From positions 11,667 to 75,666 of the forward strand of contig CALCEA010000113.1 of NCBI GenBank assembly GCA_937900675.1: a DNA stretch of 64,000 nucleotides. Direction: 5' to 3'. Of the stretch, positions 36,301-44,643 are shown piece after piece; the stretch's first letter is position 1; each line of letters begins with the position of its first letter. The translations under genes were made by a program, and so were the position numbers. A model generated the notes under the pieces. That model had not been told where the DNA came from. It was given only the letters and a program-made list of their open reading frames with translations, and ran no database searches. This stretch comes from an uncultured Chitinophagaceae bacterium (lineage in GTDB: Bacteria; Bacteroidota; Bacteroidia; Chitinophagales; Chitinophagaceae).

Positions 36301-37878
36301 ATGCCGCTTCCCAATTTAAATACGAATAGAAATATTAGAAAGAAAAGTCCTTCTGCCGATATCAGCACCATGATGTATGGCAAAATCCCCCCTCAAGCAA
36401 GGGAGTTGGAGGAAGCAGTTTTGGGTGCCATTCTTTTAGAAAAAAGTGCATTTGATACAGTTACTGAGGTATTGAAACCAGAATGTTTTTATGTAGAAGC
36501 ACATCAAATGATTTTCCAAACCATGCAACAATTGCAATTGGATAATCAACCCATTGACATGTTGACTGTGGTGGAAGCTTTAAAAAGAAGAGAACAATTG
36601 GATTTAATTGGAGGCGCTTACTATATCTCTAAATTAACCAATGTAGTTGTTTCAACAGCCAACATAGAAGCGCATGCAAGAATTGTATTGCAAAAATTTA
36701 TTCAAAGAGAACTAATTAGAATTAGTGGTGAAGTAATTTCTAATGCATACGAAGACAGTACAGATGTATTTGATTTATTAGATGATAGTGAAACAAAGAT
36801 GTTTAACATCACTAACAATTATCTAAAAAAGAATTTCGTTGACATTGGTGATGCATTGGCCACTGCTGTCAATAGAATTGATGAATTAAGAAAACAAAAA
36901 GATGAGATTTCTGGTGTACCAAGTGGTTTCACCAGTTTAGATAGAATCACATTTGGATGGCAACCTACCGACTTAATCATCTTAGCAGCAAGACCATCTG
37001 TGGGTAAAACCGCATTTGCCTTAAACCTTGCAAGAAATGCAGCCTTACATCCTACTAAACCGCAAGCTGTTGGATTTTTCAGTTTGGAGATGAGTGCTGC
37101 TCAGTTGGTACAAAGAATTTTAAGCGCAGAGAGTGAAATTAAAATGGAGAAAATTTCTAGAGGTAAATTAGAAGAGCACGAATACCAACAACTACACAGC
37201 AAGGGTATTAAAAAATTAGAAACAGCACCGATTTATATTGATGATACTGCCGCTTTAAACATTTTTGAATTTAGAGCGAAAGCAAGAAGATTGGTCAACA
37301 AACATCAGGTTAAAATTATCATCATTGACTACTTACAATTAATGAGTGGTTCTGGAGATAGAAATAGTAACCGTGAACAAGAGATTAGTAATATCTCAAG
37401 AAGTTTGAAGGCTTTAGCCAAAGAATTACAAATTCCTATCATTGCATTATCTCAGTTGAGTCGTGCGGTGGAAACCAGAAAAGAAAGTAAGATGCCTCAA
37501 TTGAGTGACTTGCGTGAATCTGGTGCCATCGAACAAGATGCTGATATGGTAATGTTTATTTACAGACCAGAATACTATGAAGTAATGAGTAACGAAATGG
37601 GAGAAAGCACACAAGGTGAAACCCATATTAGAATTGCGAAGCATAGAAATGGATCTTTGGACATTGTTAAATTAAGAGCAAGATTAGATATACAAAGATT
37701 TGAAGACTGGGACGGTGATGGTGGTGGTGGCATTCCTGGATTAGGAAGCAATTACAAACCAATCACACCAGGACTTGGTGGCGGTGATAATGATGGAGGA
37801 AGATTTTTTATTCAAGGAAGTAAAATGAATGGCGGATCATTTGATGATGGCATTGATGATGACGCTTCACCATTTTAA
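36301..37878 (+). CDS. dnaB: Replicative DNA helicase DnaB
   Basis: DnaB is the hexameric helicase that unwinds DNA at the replication fork and recruits primase. The 525-residue protein has the N-terminal DnaG-binding domain (PPQARELEEAVLGAILLEKSA onward, split here), a linker helix, and the RecA-type motor with Walker A ARPSVGKTAFALN, FFSLEMSAAQL, Walker B IIIIDYLQLM and LSQLSRAVE. After the motor, a Gly/Asp-rich tail of about 55 residues (471-525) ends in DDGIDDDASPF, which resembles the acidic tip of single-strand binding protein. It leads dnaB-rsmE-GNAT-dnaX with 10-21 bp gaps. Confidence 0.97.
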   Translation: MPLPNLNTNRNIRKKSPSADISTMMYGKIPPQARELEEAVLGAILLEKSAFDTVTEVLKPECFYVEAHQMIFQTMQQLQLDNQPIDMLTVVEALKRREQLDLIGGAYYISKLTNVVVSTANIEAHARIVLQKFIQRELIRISGEVISNAYEDSTDVFDLLDDSETKMFNITNNYLKKNFVDIGDALATAVNRIDELRKQKDEISGVPSGFTSLDRITFGWQPTDLIILAARPSVGKTAFALNLARNAALHPTKPQAVGFFSLEMSAAQLVQRILSAESEIKMEKISRGKLEEHEYQQLHSKGIKKLETAPIYIDDTAALNIFEFRAKARRLVNKHQVKIIIIDYLQLMSGSGDRNSNREQEISNISRSLKALAKELQIPIIALSQLSRAVETRKESKMPQLSDLRESGAIEQDADMVMFIYRPEYYEVMSNEMGESTQGETHIRIAKHRNGSLDIVKLRARLDIQRFEDWDGDGGGGIPGLGSNYKPITPGLGGGDNDGGRFFIQGSKMNGGSFDDGIDDDASPF

Positions 37879-37890
37879 TTTGTAGCCAAA

Positions 37891-38592
37891 ATGTCTGCAC
37901 CCTATTTTTACGAACCCCTAATAACTGTTGGCGCTACTAATTATACTTGTAGTGAAGAAACTAGCAAGCATTGTGCGCAAGTCTTACGAATGCAATCTGG
38001 AGATGCCTTAACCATTACGAATGGGATGGGTGGTGTTTTTGAAGCAACCATCTTGGAGGCACATAAAAAAAACACCCAAATTCAAATTGTAAAAGAAATT
38101 AATATTGAAGCCCCTACACAAAAATTGGTCCTAGGTATTTCTATTTTAAAAAACGCTGTGCGATTAGAATGGCTTTTTGAAAAAGCAACTGAAATGGGTG
38201 TGCATTCTATTGTTCCATTATTATGCGAACGAACCATACATGAAAGATTTAAAACAGATAGAATGAATAATATCATTCTATCTGCCATGATACAAAGTCA
38301 GCAAGCATGGCTTCCTTATTTATCACAACCTATTTCTTTCAAAGATTTTATTCATCAATACAATGCTGCAGATAAATATATCGCACATTGTGAACCAACT
38401 GTAAAAACATCTATCAAAGACCTTCCTAATAGTAAAGATCTGGTAATTGCCATTGGACCTGAAGGCGATTTCACACCATCAGAAATTGAAATGGCTATTG
38501 AAGCAAATTATCAGCCAATTGGATTGGGGCCTACTAGATTAAGAACTGAAACCGCTGGTTTATTTGCCTTAAGTGTATTAAAAACTTTCTAG
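37891..38592 (+). CDS. rsmE: 16S rRNA uridine-1498 methyltransferase RsmE
   Basis: RsmE methylates N3 of U1498 in 16S rRNA using SAM. The 233-residue SPOUT-family protein has an N-terminal PUA-like part (ETSKHCAQVLRMQSGDAL) and a C-terminal knot with AVRLEWLFEKATEMGV, LVIAIGPEGDFTPSEIE and LGPTRLRTETAGL, the SAM-binding knot. It starts 12 nt after dnaB. Its stop codon TAG forms part of a perfect TAGCTTTG promoter box for the next gene. Confidence 0.95.
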   Translation: MSAPYFYEPLITVGATNYTCSEETSKHCAQVLRMQSGDALTITNGMGGVFEATILEAHKKNTQIQIVKEINIEAPTQKLVLGISILKNAVRLEWLFEKATEMGVHSIVPLLCERTIHERFKTDRMNNIILSAMIQSQQAWLPYLSQPISFKDFIHQYNAADKYIAHCEPTVKTSIKDLPNSKDLVIAIGPEGDFTPSEIEMAIEANYQPIGLGPTRLRTETAGLFALSVLKTF

Positions 38593-38597
38593 CTTTG
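38590..38597 (+). promoter_or_regulatory. Internal promoter box overlapping the rsmE stop
   Basis: TAGCTTTG is a perfect TAnnTTTG whose first three bases are the rsmE stop codon. It ends 5 nt before the ATG of the acetyltransferase-like gene, so that mRNA would be leaderless or nearly so. Confidence 0.5.
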
Positions 38598-38602
38598 TAC
38601 AT

Positions 38603-39784
38603 ATGAGAATTGTAGAAGTCAATAACCCTAAATTAGATAAAGCTTTTTGTCAAGTCAACGCTGATTTGAACAAATTCAATCCTCATTATATTCGACCTTT
38701 AGACAATGAAGTATTGCAGGTATTTGATCCTTCTAAAAATAAATTATTCAAAGAGGGTAATGCCAAAAGATGGTTATTGCAATCAGAGGAAGGAAAGTTC
38801 ATTGGAAGAATAGCTGCATTCTATTATCCAAAGTATAAAAACAAAGGGACCGACTACCCTACTGGATGTGTGGGATTTTTTGACTGTATCAACGATGTAG
38901 CTGCTGCAACATTATTATTGGATACTGCCAAAGCATGGTTGATGGAAAATGGCATGGAAGCCATGGATGGTCCAGTTAATTTTGGAGACAGAGATAAATG
39001 GTGGGGATTAATGATTGATGGATTTGATAGAGAACCTATGTATGGAATGTCTTTTAACCCATCTTATTATCAACACTTATTAGAAGCTTATGGTTTTAAA
39101 AATTACTACAACCAGTATTACTATAAATTAAATGTATTTGATGAATTACCTCCAAGGTTTAAAGAGCGTTATGAAAAATTCAATGCCAAGCCAGATTATC
39201 AAGCAAGACATTTGAATAAAAAGCATTTGGAAAAATATGCACAAGATTTTGTGACTATTTATAATGAAGCATGGGCACAGCATGGCGAAGCAAAAGCGAT
39301 TACTTTGGAGCAAATCATGAAATTATTTAAAACCCTTAGCCCTATTATGGATGAAAGGGTTATTTGGTTTGCATACTATAAAGAAGATCCCATTGCTATG
39401 TTTATTAATATCCCTGATGTCAATCAATATTTTAAATACTTTGATGGTCAGTTAGGATTGAAACAAAAGCTACACTTACTTTGGATGAAATGGCGCAAAC
39501 AAAACAAGCGATTAACTGGATTGGCATTTGGGGTGGTTCCAAAATACCAGTCTTTAGGGGTGGACAGTTTCTTGATTTATTCCAGTGCTTTATTATTGTA
39601 CAAAATCAAGTCTTATCATCAATATGAGATGGGCTGGGCAGCTGATTGGAATCCGAAGATGGTGAATATTTACAAAAGTTTAGGAGCGCAACCCAGCAGA
39701 CAGATGGTTACTTATAGATATATTTTTAATGAAAATCAACACCCATTTGAGCGCCATCCAGAAATGGACTACAGTGCCAAATAA
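38603..39784 (+). CDS. GNAT-like protein, YghO-related
   Basis: This 393-residue cytoplasmic protein has no signal or membrane segment. Residues about 60-170 show an acetyltransferase-like pattern (KRWLLQSEEGKFIGRIAAF and the strand/helix GCVGFFDCINDVAAATLLLD), followed by GPVNFGDRDKWWGLMIDGFD. I associate that last stretch with the YghO-like group of uncharacterised GNAT proteins. A second similar fold may occupy the C-terminal half (LAFGVVPKYQSLGVDSFLIY). Substrate unknown. It lies between rsmE and dnaX, with its own promoter box. Confidence 0.72.
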   Translation: MRIVEVNNPKLDKAFCQVNADLNKFNPHYIRPLDNEVLQVFDPSKNKLFKEGNAKRWLLQSEEGKFIGRIAAFYYPKYKNKGTDYPTGCVGFFDCINDVAAATLLLDTAKAWLMENGMEAMDGPVNFGDRDKWWGLMIDGFDREPMYGMSFNPSYYQHLLEAYGFKNYYNQYYYKLNVFDELPPRFKERYEKFNAKPDYQARHLNKKHLEKYAQDFVTIYNEAWAQHGEAKAITLEQIMKLFKTLSPIMDERVIWFAYYKEDPIAMFINIPDVNQYFKYFDGQLGLKQKLHLLWMKWRKQNKRLTGLAFGVVPKYQSLGVDSFLIYSSALLLYKIKSYHQYEMGWAADWNPKMVNIYKSLGAQPSRQMVTYRYIFNENQHPFERHPEMDYSAK

Positions 39785-39805
39785 TTAGTATATTGCGCGT
39801 CAAGT

Positions 39806-41626
39806 ATGGAAAATTTTGTTGTATCAGCTAGGAAATATAGGCCCCAAAACTTTAATACAGTGGTGGGACAGGCACATATTACCACTACCCTAAAAAATGC
39901 GATCCTAAACAATCATTTAGCTCATGCTTTTTTGTTTTGCGGTCCAAGAGGAGTAGGTAAAACTACCTGTGCAAGAATTTTAGCTAAGACCATTAACTGT
40001 ACTCAAATCACCAAAGAAGGGGAAGCTTGTAATACCTGTGAAAGCTGTGTGTCTTTTGAAAAAGGCGCTAGCATGAACATTCACGAATTAGATGCTGCGA
40101 GCAATAACTCCGTAGATGATATTAGAGCACTTGTAGAGCAAGTAAGATTTGCTCCTCAAGCAGGCAAATACAAAGTATATATTGTGGATGAGGTTCACAT
40201 GTTAAGTGCGAGTGCCTTTAATGCATTTTTAAAGACTTTAGAAGAACCTCCTCCTTATGCCATATTTATTTTAGCCACTACAGAAAAACATAAGATTCTA
40301 CCTACTATCTTAAGTAGATGTCAAATATTTGATTTTAAAAGAATCACGAATAATGATACGGTGGTTCACTTAGAAGAAATTGTAGAAAAAGAACATATTA
40401 AAGCAGAAAAGAATGCATTGCAATTAATCGCACAAAAGAGCGAGGGTTGTATGCGTGATGCTTTAAGTATTTTAGATAAGATTGTAAGTTTTTCTAATGG
40501 AGAATTAACTTATGCCAATACCTTAGAACATCTAAATATTTTAGACGAAGCTTATTTCTTTAAATTATTAGATTATCTAACAGCACAGGATTTAACCAAT
40601 GCAATGCTCTTATACGATGAAATAAACCAGAAAGGTTTTGAAGGAGACACTGTACTTTATGGATTTGCAGGGTTTATCAGAAATCTTTTAGTGTGCAAGG
40701 ATAAGGCAAGTGCGCAATTACTAGAATCTATCGAAGGATGGAGAGATCAGTATTTGAGTACTGCACAAAAAGTGAATACATCTTATTTGGTAAGCGCCTT
40801 AAATATTTTAAATGAATCTGAGATTCAATTTAAAATGGCTAGAAATAAAAGACTCCATGTAGAACTGGCATTAATAAAATTGAATTTCTTACAACAAGCT
40901 TTATCATTAAGTATGGAGGACGGCCAACTAGTAAAAAAAAAACTAGTTGATGTACACTACCCTATTAAGACCAAGAAAATAGTTGCTTTAAGTAATATAG
41001 TTGTTACTAAAGAAGCTACATTAGAAATTGAGTCTACAGTAAATATCCCAGTTAAAAAAGAAGAGCCAAAGACAACAGCAATTGCAACTCAAGTTCCTTC
41101 AACTGTAACAGAGCCTAGCCCTGCAAAAACTATAAAAACTGTTACTAGCCTTCCGGTAGATCAAAATGGCAATAAGAAAAACTTATTAGCAGCGCTGCAA
41201 GAAAAATACGGAAGTCAATACCAAATTGAAGAAGTAAAAGAATCCAAATCCCTGGATATGGAAACCTTACAGGCTGTTTGGAATGAATATACTGCATACC
41301 TGGAAACCACTACCAAACATTCTTCTGCCGGAACTTTCAAATTAGCAGTATTACAAATTGAAGACCCTATTCATTTTACCGTAACTGTACCTGCTTTAGT
41401 AGCTCAAAAATTTGTAGAGCAGGAAAGAATGAATGTGATGGAAAAAATTTGGGATCGTTTTCAAAATAGAGCCATTCAATTTAGCATATTAGTGGCTGCA
41501 GGCGAAAAAGAAGATGTACCTTTACATTTAAGATTGAATAGCAAACAAAAATTTGAGCGAATCGCAGAGCAATATCCTTTAGTAAAGGAATTAAAAGATA
41601 GACTTAACTTAGAAGTGTACTTCTAG
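39806..41626 (+). CDS. dnaX: DNA polymerase III tau (and probably gamma) subunit
   Basis: DnaX is the clamp-loader ATPase; the full-length tau form also links polymerases and helicase. The 606-residue protein has Walker A CGPRGVGKTTCARILAK, a four-Cys zinc module (Cys51-Cys69 region, ending CNTCESC), Walker B YIVDEVHMLS and sensor 1 IFILATTEKHKILPTILSRC. Domains I-III end near residue 370. Right after, codons 376-379 contain a run of ten A (40933-40942) between inverted arms; slippage by one base either way gives a 379- or 381-residue gamma-like product. The C-terminal part (tau-specific) is variable, then ends with a conserved-looking domain. It converges with the SUI1 gene at a shared CTAG. 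Confidence 0.96.
   Translation: MENFVVSARKYRPQNFNTVVGQAHITTTLKNAILNNHLAHAFLFCGPRGVGKTTCARILAKTINCTQITKEGEACNTCESCVSFEKGASMNIHELDAASNNSVDDIRALVEQVRFAPQAGKYKVYIVDEVHMLSASAFNAFLKTLEEPPPYAIFILATTEKHKILPTILSRCQIFDFKRITNNDTVVHLEEIVEKEHIKAEKNALQLIAQKSEGCMRDALSILDKIVSFSNGELTYANTLEHLNILDEAYFFKLLDYLTAQDLTNAMLLYDEINQKGFEGDTVLYGFAGFIRNLLVCKDKASAQLLESIEGWRDQYLSTAQKVNTSYLVSALNILNESEIQFKMARNKRLHVELALIKLNFLQQALSLSMEDGQLVKKKLVDVHYPIKTKKIVALSNIVVTKEATLEIESTVNIPVKKEEPKTTAIATQVPSTVTEPSPAKTIKTVTSLPVDQNGNKKNLLAALQEKYGSQYQIEEVKESKSLDMETLQAVWNEYTAYLETTTKHSSAGTFKLAVLQIEDPIHFTVTVPALVAQKFVEQERMNVMEKIWDRFQNRAIQFSILVAAGEKEDVPLHLRLNSKQKFERIAEQYPLVKELKDRLNLEVYF
40926..40948 (+). other. Putative dnaX slippage site with flanking inverted repeat
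   Basis: Ten A residues (40933-40942) lie in frame as GTA AAA AAA AAA. A perfect 7-bp inverted repeat, AACTAGT (40926-40932) and ACTAGTT (40942-40948), encloses them. One A fewer gives an immediate TAG; one A more gives ACT AGT TGA. Both outcomes end at the domain III boundary, as expected for making gamma. Confidence 0.7.
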
Positions 41627-41964
41627 TTTAACTTTACTTTTTTATATCCGGCTTTTTGTAAATACTGAAATACTTTTTGTCGGTGATCTCCTTGAATAAT
41701 AATTTCTCCATCTTTTACTGAACCTCCTGTGCCGCAATGATTTTTCAAGGCTTTGCCTAAAACATTCATATCCTCTTCTGCACCTACAAATCCATAAACA
41801 ATGGTCACTGTTTTTCCTGCCCTATGTTTGGTTTCTAGTATCACTCTAAGCATTTGATCAGCAGGCGGAATGGTTTCAATGTTTTCTTCCTCTACTTCAA
41901 TTTTAAAATTCGGATCTGTACTATACACCATTGGACTGGCAGTTCCTTTATTTTTCTTGCTCAT
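41623..41964 (-). CDS. SUI1 domain protein (YciH/eIF1-like)
   Basis: This 113-residue cytoplasmic protein has the SUI1/eIF1 fold at about residues 38-110: LRVILETKHRAGKTVTIVYGF, then the LGKALKNHCGTGGSVKDGEIIIQGDHRQKV element with the conserved Gly-rich turn. In E. coli, YciH affects start-site accuracy and translation under stress. In an organism that seems to make many leaderless mRNAs, an eIF1-like factor is noteworthy. Its stop overlaps the dnaX stop by 4 bp; the upstream gene encodes a DUF4783 protein 5 nt away. Confidence 0.9.
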   Translation of the reverse strand: MSKKNKGTASPMVYSTDPNFKIEVEEENIETIPPADQMLRVILETKHRAGKTVTIVYGFVGAEEDMNVLGKALKNHCGTGGSVKDGEIIIQGDHRQKVFQYLQKAGYKKVKLN

Positions 41965-41969
41965 ACATT

Positions 41970-42359
41970 TTAACTTATTCTAACACTAAGAATTTCAATT
42001 CCTTTTTTAGTTACCTCCAATAATAAAGTGAGACTATACTTATTTTGAGAGGATAGTAATTTCCCAGTTATATAAATCGTATTACCCAATTTACGCTCTG
42101 CTGTTTTCTCAAAACCTACAATATTTTGCTTGTTAAAAAATGCTTGTAATTGCTCATTAGCAGCTGAAGCATTTAATTGTTTTTGATTGATCTGTTGTAT
42201 AATATTCACTTCTACCTGTTGACCCCAATATGGCAGAAGATTATTAAAGCTAGCAGTCTGTAATATTTGTACTAGGTTTTCAGTGTCATTTTGAGCAAAA
42301 AGGCTGTTAAATGAAAACAAAAAAGGAATTATCAGTAGGTATTTGCGAAATAGCTGCAT
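41970..42359 (-). CDS. DUF4783 exported protein
   Basis: This 129-residue protein has a signal peptide (LFRKYLLIIPFLFSFNSLFAQ) and a single small domain of the DUF4783 type, with an NTF2-like alternation: LLPYWGQQVEVNIIQQINQK and IYITGKLLSSQNKYSLTLLLE. DUF4783 is a Bacteroidota family of unknown function. It should be periplasmic. It is followed 5 nt later by the SUI1 gene, and is divergent from gpmI across 77 bp. Confidence 0.8.
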   Translation of the reverse strand: MQLFRKYLLIIPFLFSFNSLFAQNDTENLVQILQTASFNNLLPYWGQQVEVNIIQQINQKQLNASAANEQLQAFFNKQNIVGFEKTAERKLGNTIYITGKLLSSQNKYSLTLLLEVTKKGIEILSVRIS

Positions 42360-42436
42360 TTTATAGGTATTATAAGGGCTTAAAGTTTGAAATGTGCTTA
42401 CTCTTTTGGACCTTTGAGGTACAAATTAAAGATTTT

Positions 42437-43954
42437 ATGTCGAAAAAAGTAATATTAGTCATCATGGATGGCTGGGGACTAGGTCAAGTAGCAAAAGCAG
42501 ACGCTATACAAAATGCAAAAGTGCCTTTTGTATCTAGCTTATACAATAAATATCCTCATAGCACTTTAGTCACTTGTGGTGAGCAAGTTGGTTTACCAGA
42601 TGGTCAAATGGGCAATAGCGAGGTAGGACATTTAAATTTAGGCGCGGGTAGAATTGTATACCAAGAATTACAAAGAATTAATGTAGCAATAAGAGATGGT
42701 GAACTTGCATCTAATCCAACTTTATTGGCTTCCATTAGATATGCAAAAGAAAACAATAAGCCTTTACATTTATTGGGCTTAGTAAGTGATGGTGGTGTGC
42801 ATGCTCATACTAGTCATTTAAAAGCGATTTGTGCAATATGCAAGGCAGAGGGTTTAGAAAAAGTATTTATCCATGCTTTCACAGATGGCAGAGATACCGA
42901 TCCAAAAAGTGGATTAGCCTATGTTACAGATGTAGAGAAAGCATTAGCTGGTTCTGTTGGGAAAATTGCTACCGTTAGTGGAAGATATTATGCAATGGAC
43001 CGAGATAAGCGTTGGGAAAGAGTTCAATTAGCTTACGATGCATTAGTAAATGGTATTGGTGAAACTGCTAGTTCTGCCACTGCAGCCATTGAAGCCAACT
43101 ATGCAAAAGATATTACAGATGAATTTATTAAACCGACAGTATTAGTAGAAAATGGATCCCCTATTGCAACCATCGAAGAAGGGGATGCAGTAATGTGTTT
43201 CAATTTTAGAACAGATCGTTGTAGAGAAATTACAGAAGTATTAACTCAGAAAGATTTTCATGAGTTTAATATGAAAAAATTATCATTACACTATACGACC
43301 ATTACCAAGTATGACGAGACCTTCCAAAATGTTCATGTGATTTTCGAGAACGATAATCTAGTGAATACATTAGGTGAAGTATTAGCAGCTCATCATAAAA
43401 AACAAATTAGAATTGCAGAGACCGAGAAATACCCTCATGTTACTTTCTTCTTTAGTGGAGGTAGAGAAGTGCCATTTGAAGGTGAATCAAGAATCTTGGC
43501 AGCTTCTCCAAAAGTAGCTACCTATGATTTACAACCAGAAATGAGTGCAGCAGAATTAACGGAGAAATTATTACCCGAAATTAATGCAGGAACTGCAGAC
43601 TTTATTTGCTTAAACTATGCCAATGCTGACATGGTAGGACATACTGGTATTTTTAGTGCAGTAGTGAAAGCTGTTGAGACAGTAGATAGCTGTGTAGAGA
43701 AAATAGTGACTGCTGGCCTTGCTAATGGATATACTATTTTTCTAACAGCAGATCACGGTAATGCAGATTACATGATGAATGATGATGGAAGTCCCAATAC
43801 AGCGCATACACTTAACTTAGTTCCTTTATTTGTAATTGATAAAGAATGGAAGGGCACAGTGAAGGCAGGTAAATTAGGAGATATTGCGCCTAGTATCTTA
43901 AAAATGATGGATATTACTATACCAAAAGAGATGACAGGAGAAGTACTCATTTAA
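42437..43954 (+). CDS. gpmI: 2,3-bisphosphoglycerate-independent phosphoglycerate mutase
   Basis: GpmI interconverts 3- and 2-phosphoglycerate in glycolysis, using two Mn ions and a phospho-Ser. The 505-residue enzyme shows VILVIMDGWG (metal Asp11), MGNSEVGHLNLGAG (catalytic Ser61), HAFTDGRDTDP, VSGRYYAMDRDKRWERV and TADHGNADYM. I start at ATG 42437, where MSKKVILVIMDGWG matches the family; an in-frame extension upstream would overlap the divergent DUF4783 gene. Followed by engB (14 bp) and an ABC exporter (30 bp). Confidence 0.97.
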   Translation: MSKKVILVIMDGWGLGQVAKADAIQNAKVPFVSSLYNKYPHSTLVTCGEQVGLPDGQMGNSEVGHLNLGAGRIVYQELQRINVAIRDGELASNPTLLASIRYAKENNKPLHLLGLVSDGGVHAHTSHLKAICAICKAEGLEKVFIHAFTDGRDTDPKSGLAYVTDVEKALAGSVGKIATVSGRYYAMDRDKRWERVQLAYDALVNGIGETASSATAAIEANYAKDITDEFIKPTVLVENGSPIATIEEGDAVMCFNFRTDRCREITEVLTQKDFHEFNMKKLSLHYTTITKYDETFQNVHVIFENDNLVNTLGEVLAAHHKKQIRIAETEKYPHVTFFFSGGREVPFEGESRILAASPKVATYDLQPEMSAAELTEKLLPEINAGTADFICLNYANADMVGHTGIFSAVVKAVETVDSCVEKIVTAGLANGYTIFLTADHGNADYMMNDDGSPNTAHTLNLVPLFVIDKEWKGTVKAGKLGDIAPSILKMMDITIPKEMTGEVLI

Positions 43955-43968
43955 AGTACTACCAAAAC

Positions 43969-44613
43969 ATGAAAATAACCAAAGCCACTTATTTAATATC
44001 CAGTCCAAGTTTTGACCTTTGCCCAAAGTTAAATGCACCAGAATATGCATTTATTGGCAGAAGTAATGTGGGGAAGTCCTCCATTATCAATGCCATTGTA
44101 CAACAAAAAAACTTGGCTAAAACCTCGGGCACGCCAGGTAAAACACAACTCATCAACCACTTTGAAGTGACTAGCAATAGTGGTGTCAAAGGACCTTCAG
44201 ATAAATGGTATATAGTAGATTTGCCTGGTTATGGTTTTGCTAAAGTGTCTCAAAGTAGTAGAAGAAGATGGGAACAAATGATCGAAAACTATTTAAGAAA
44301 AAGACCCAACCTATGTAGGGTATTTGTTTTAATAGATAGTAGACATGCTCCACAGAAAATAGACTTGGAATTTATTGAGCAAATGTACCAATGGGAAATT
44401 CCTATTACACTCATCTTTACCAAATCAGATAAAGAAAAGCCAGGAGTGGTAGCAAGAAATGTAAAAGCCATGATGGATACTTTAAAAGAACATTTCCCAT
44501 TCTTACCTGAAGCATTTGTTACCAGTGCTGAGAAAAAAGAAGGTGTTTCAGAAGTAATTGCATGTTTAGATAGATACAATCAACTATATAAAGACGACAT
44601 AGAAAACAAATAA
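43969..44613 (+). CDS. engB: Ribosome biogenesis GTPase EngB (YsxC/YihA)
   Basis: EngB is an essential GTPase in assembly of the 50S subunit. The 214-residue protein has G1 GRSNVGKS (from Gly30), G2/G3 with VDLPGYGFAKVS, G4 TKSDK and G5 VTSAEKKEG. Start ATG 43969 precedes MKITKATYLISSPSFDLCP. It sits 14 bp after gpmI, so likely co-transcribed. Confidence 0.96.
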   Translation: MKITKATYLISSPSFDLCPKLNAPEYAFIGRSNVGKSSIINAIVQQKNLAKTSGTPGKTQLINHFEVTSNSGVKGPSDKWYIVDLPGYGFAKVSQSSRRRWEQMIENYLRKRPNLCRVFVLIDSRHAPQKIDLEFIEQMYQWEIPITLIFTKSDKEKPGVVARNVKAMMDTLKEHFPFLPEAFVTSAEKKEGVSEVIACLDRYNQLYKDDIENK

Positions 44614-44643
44614 TGCACAAAGCATTATTATTAAAAACCCATT

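Noticed and set aside
40933..40942. A-run in dnaX as a sequencing error that breaks the gene
   Set aside because: The frame is intact across the run and both sides match DnaX in the same frame; an error of one base would have shown as a frameshift.
42311..42436. Extended frame before gpmI
   Set aside because: It overlaps the divergent DUF4783 gene; the family starts at the MSKKVILVIMDGWG position.
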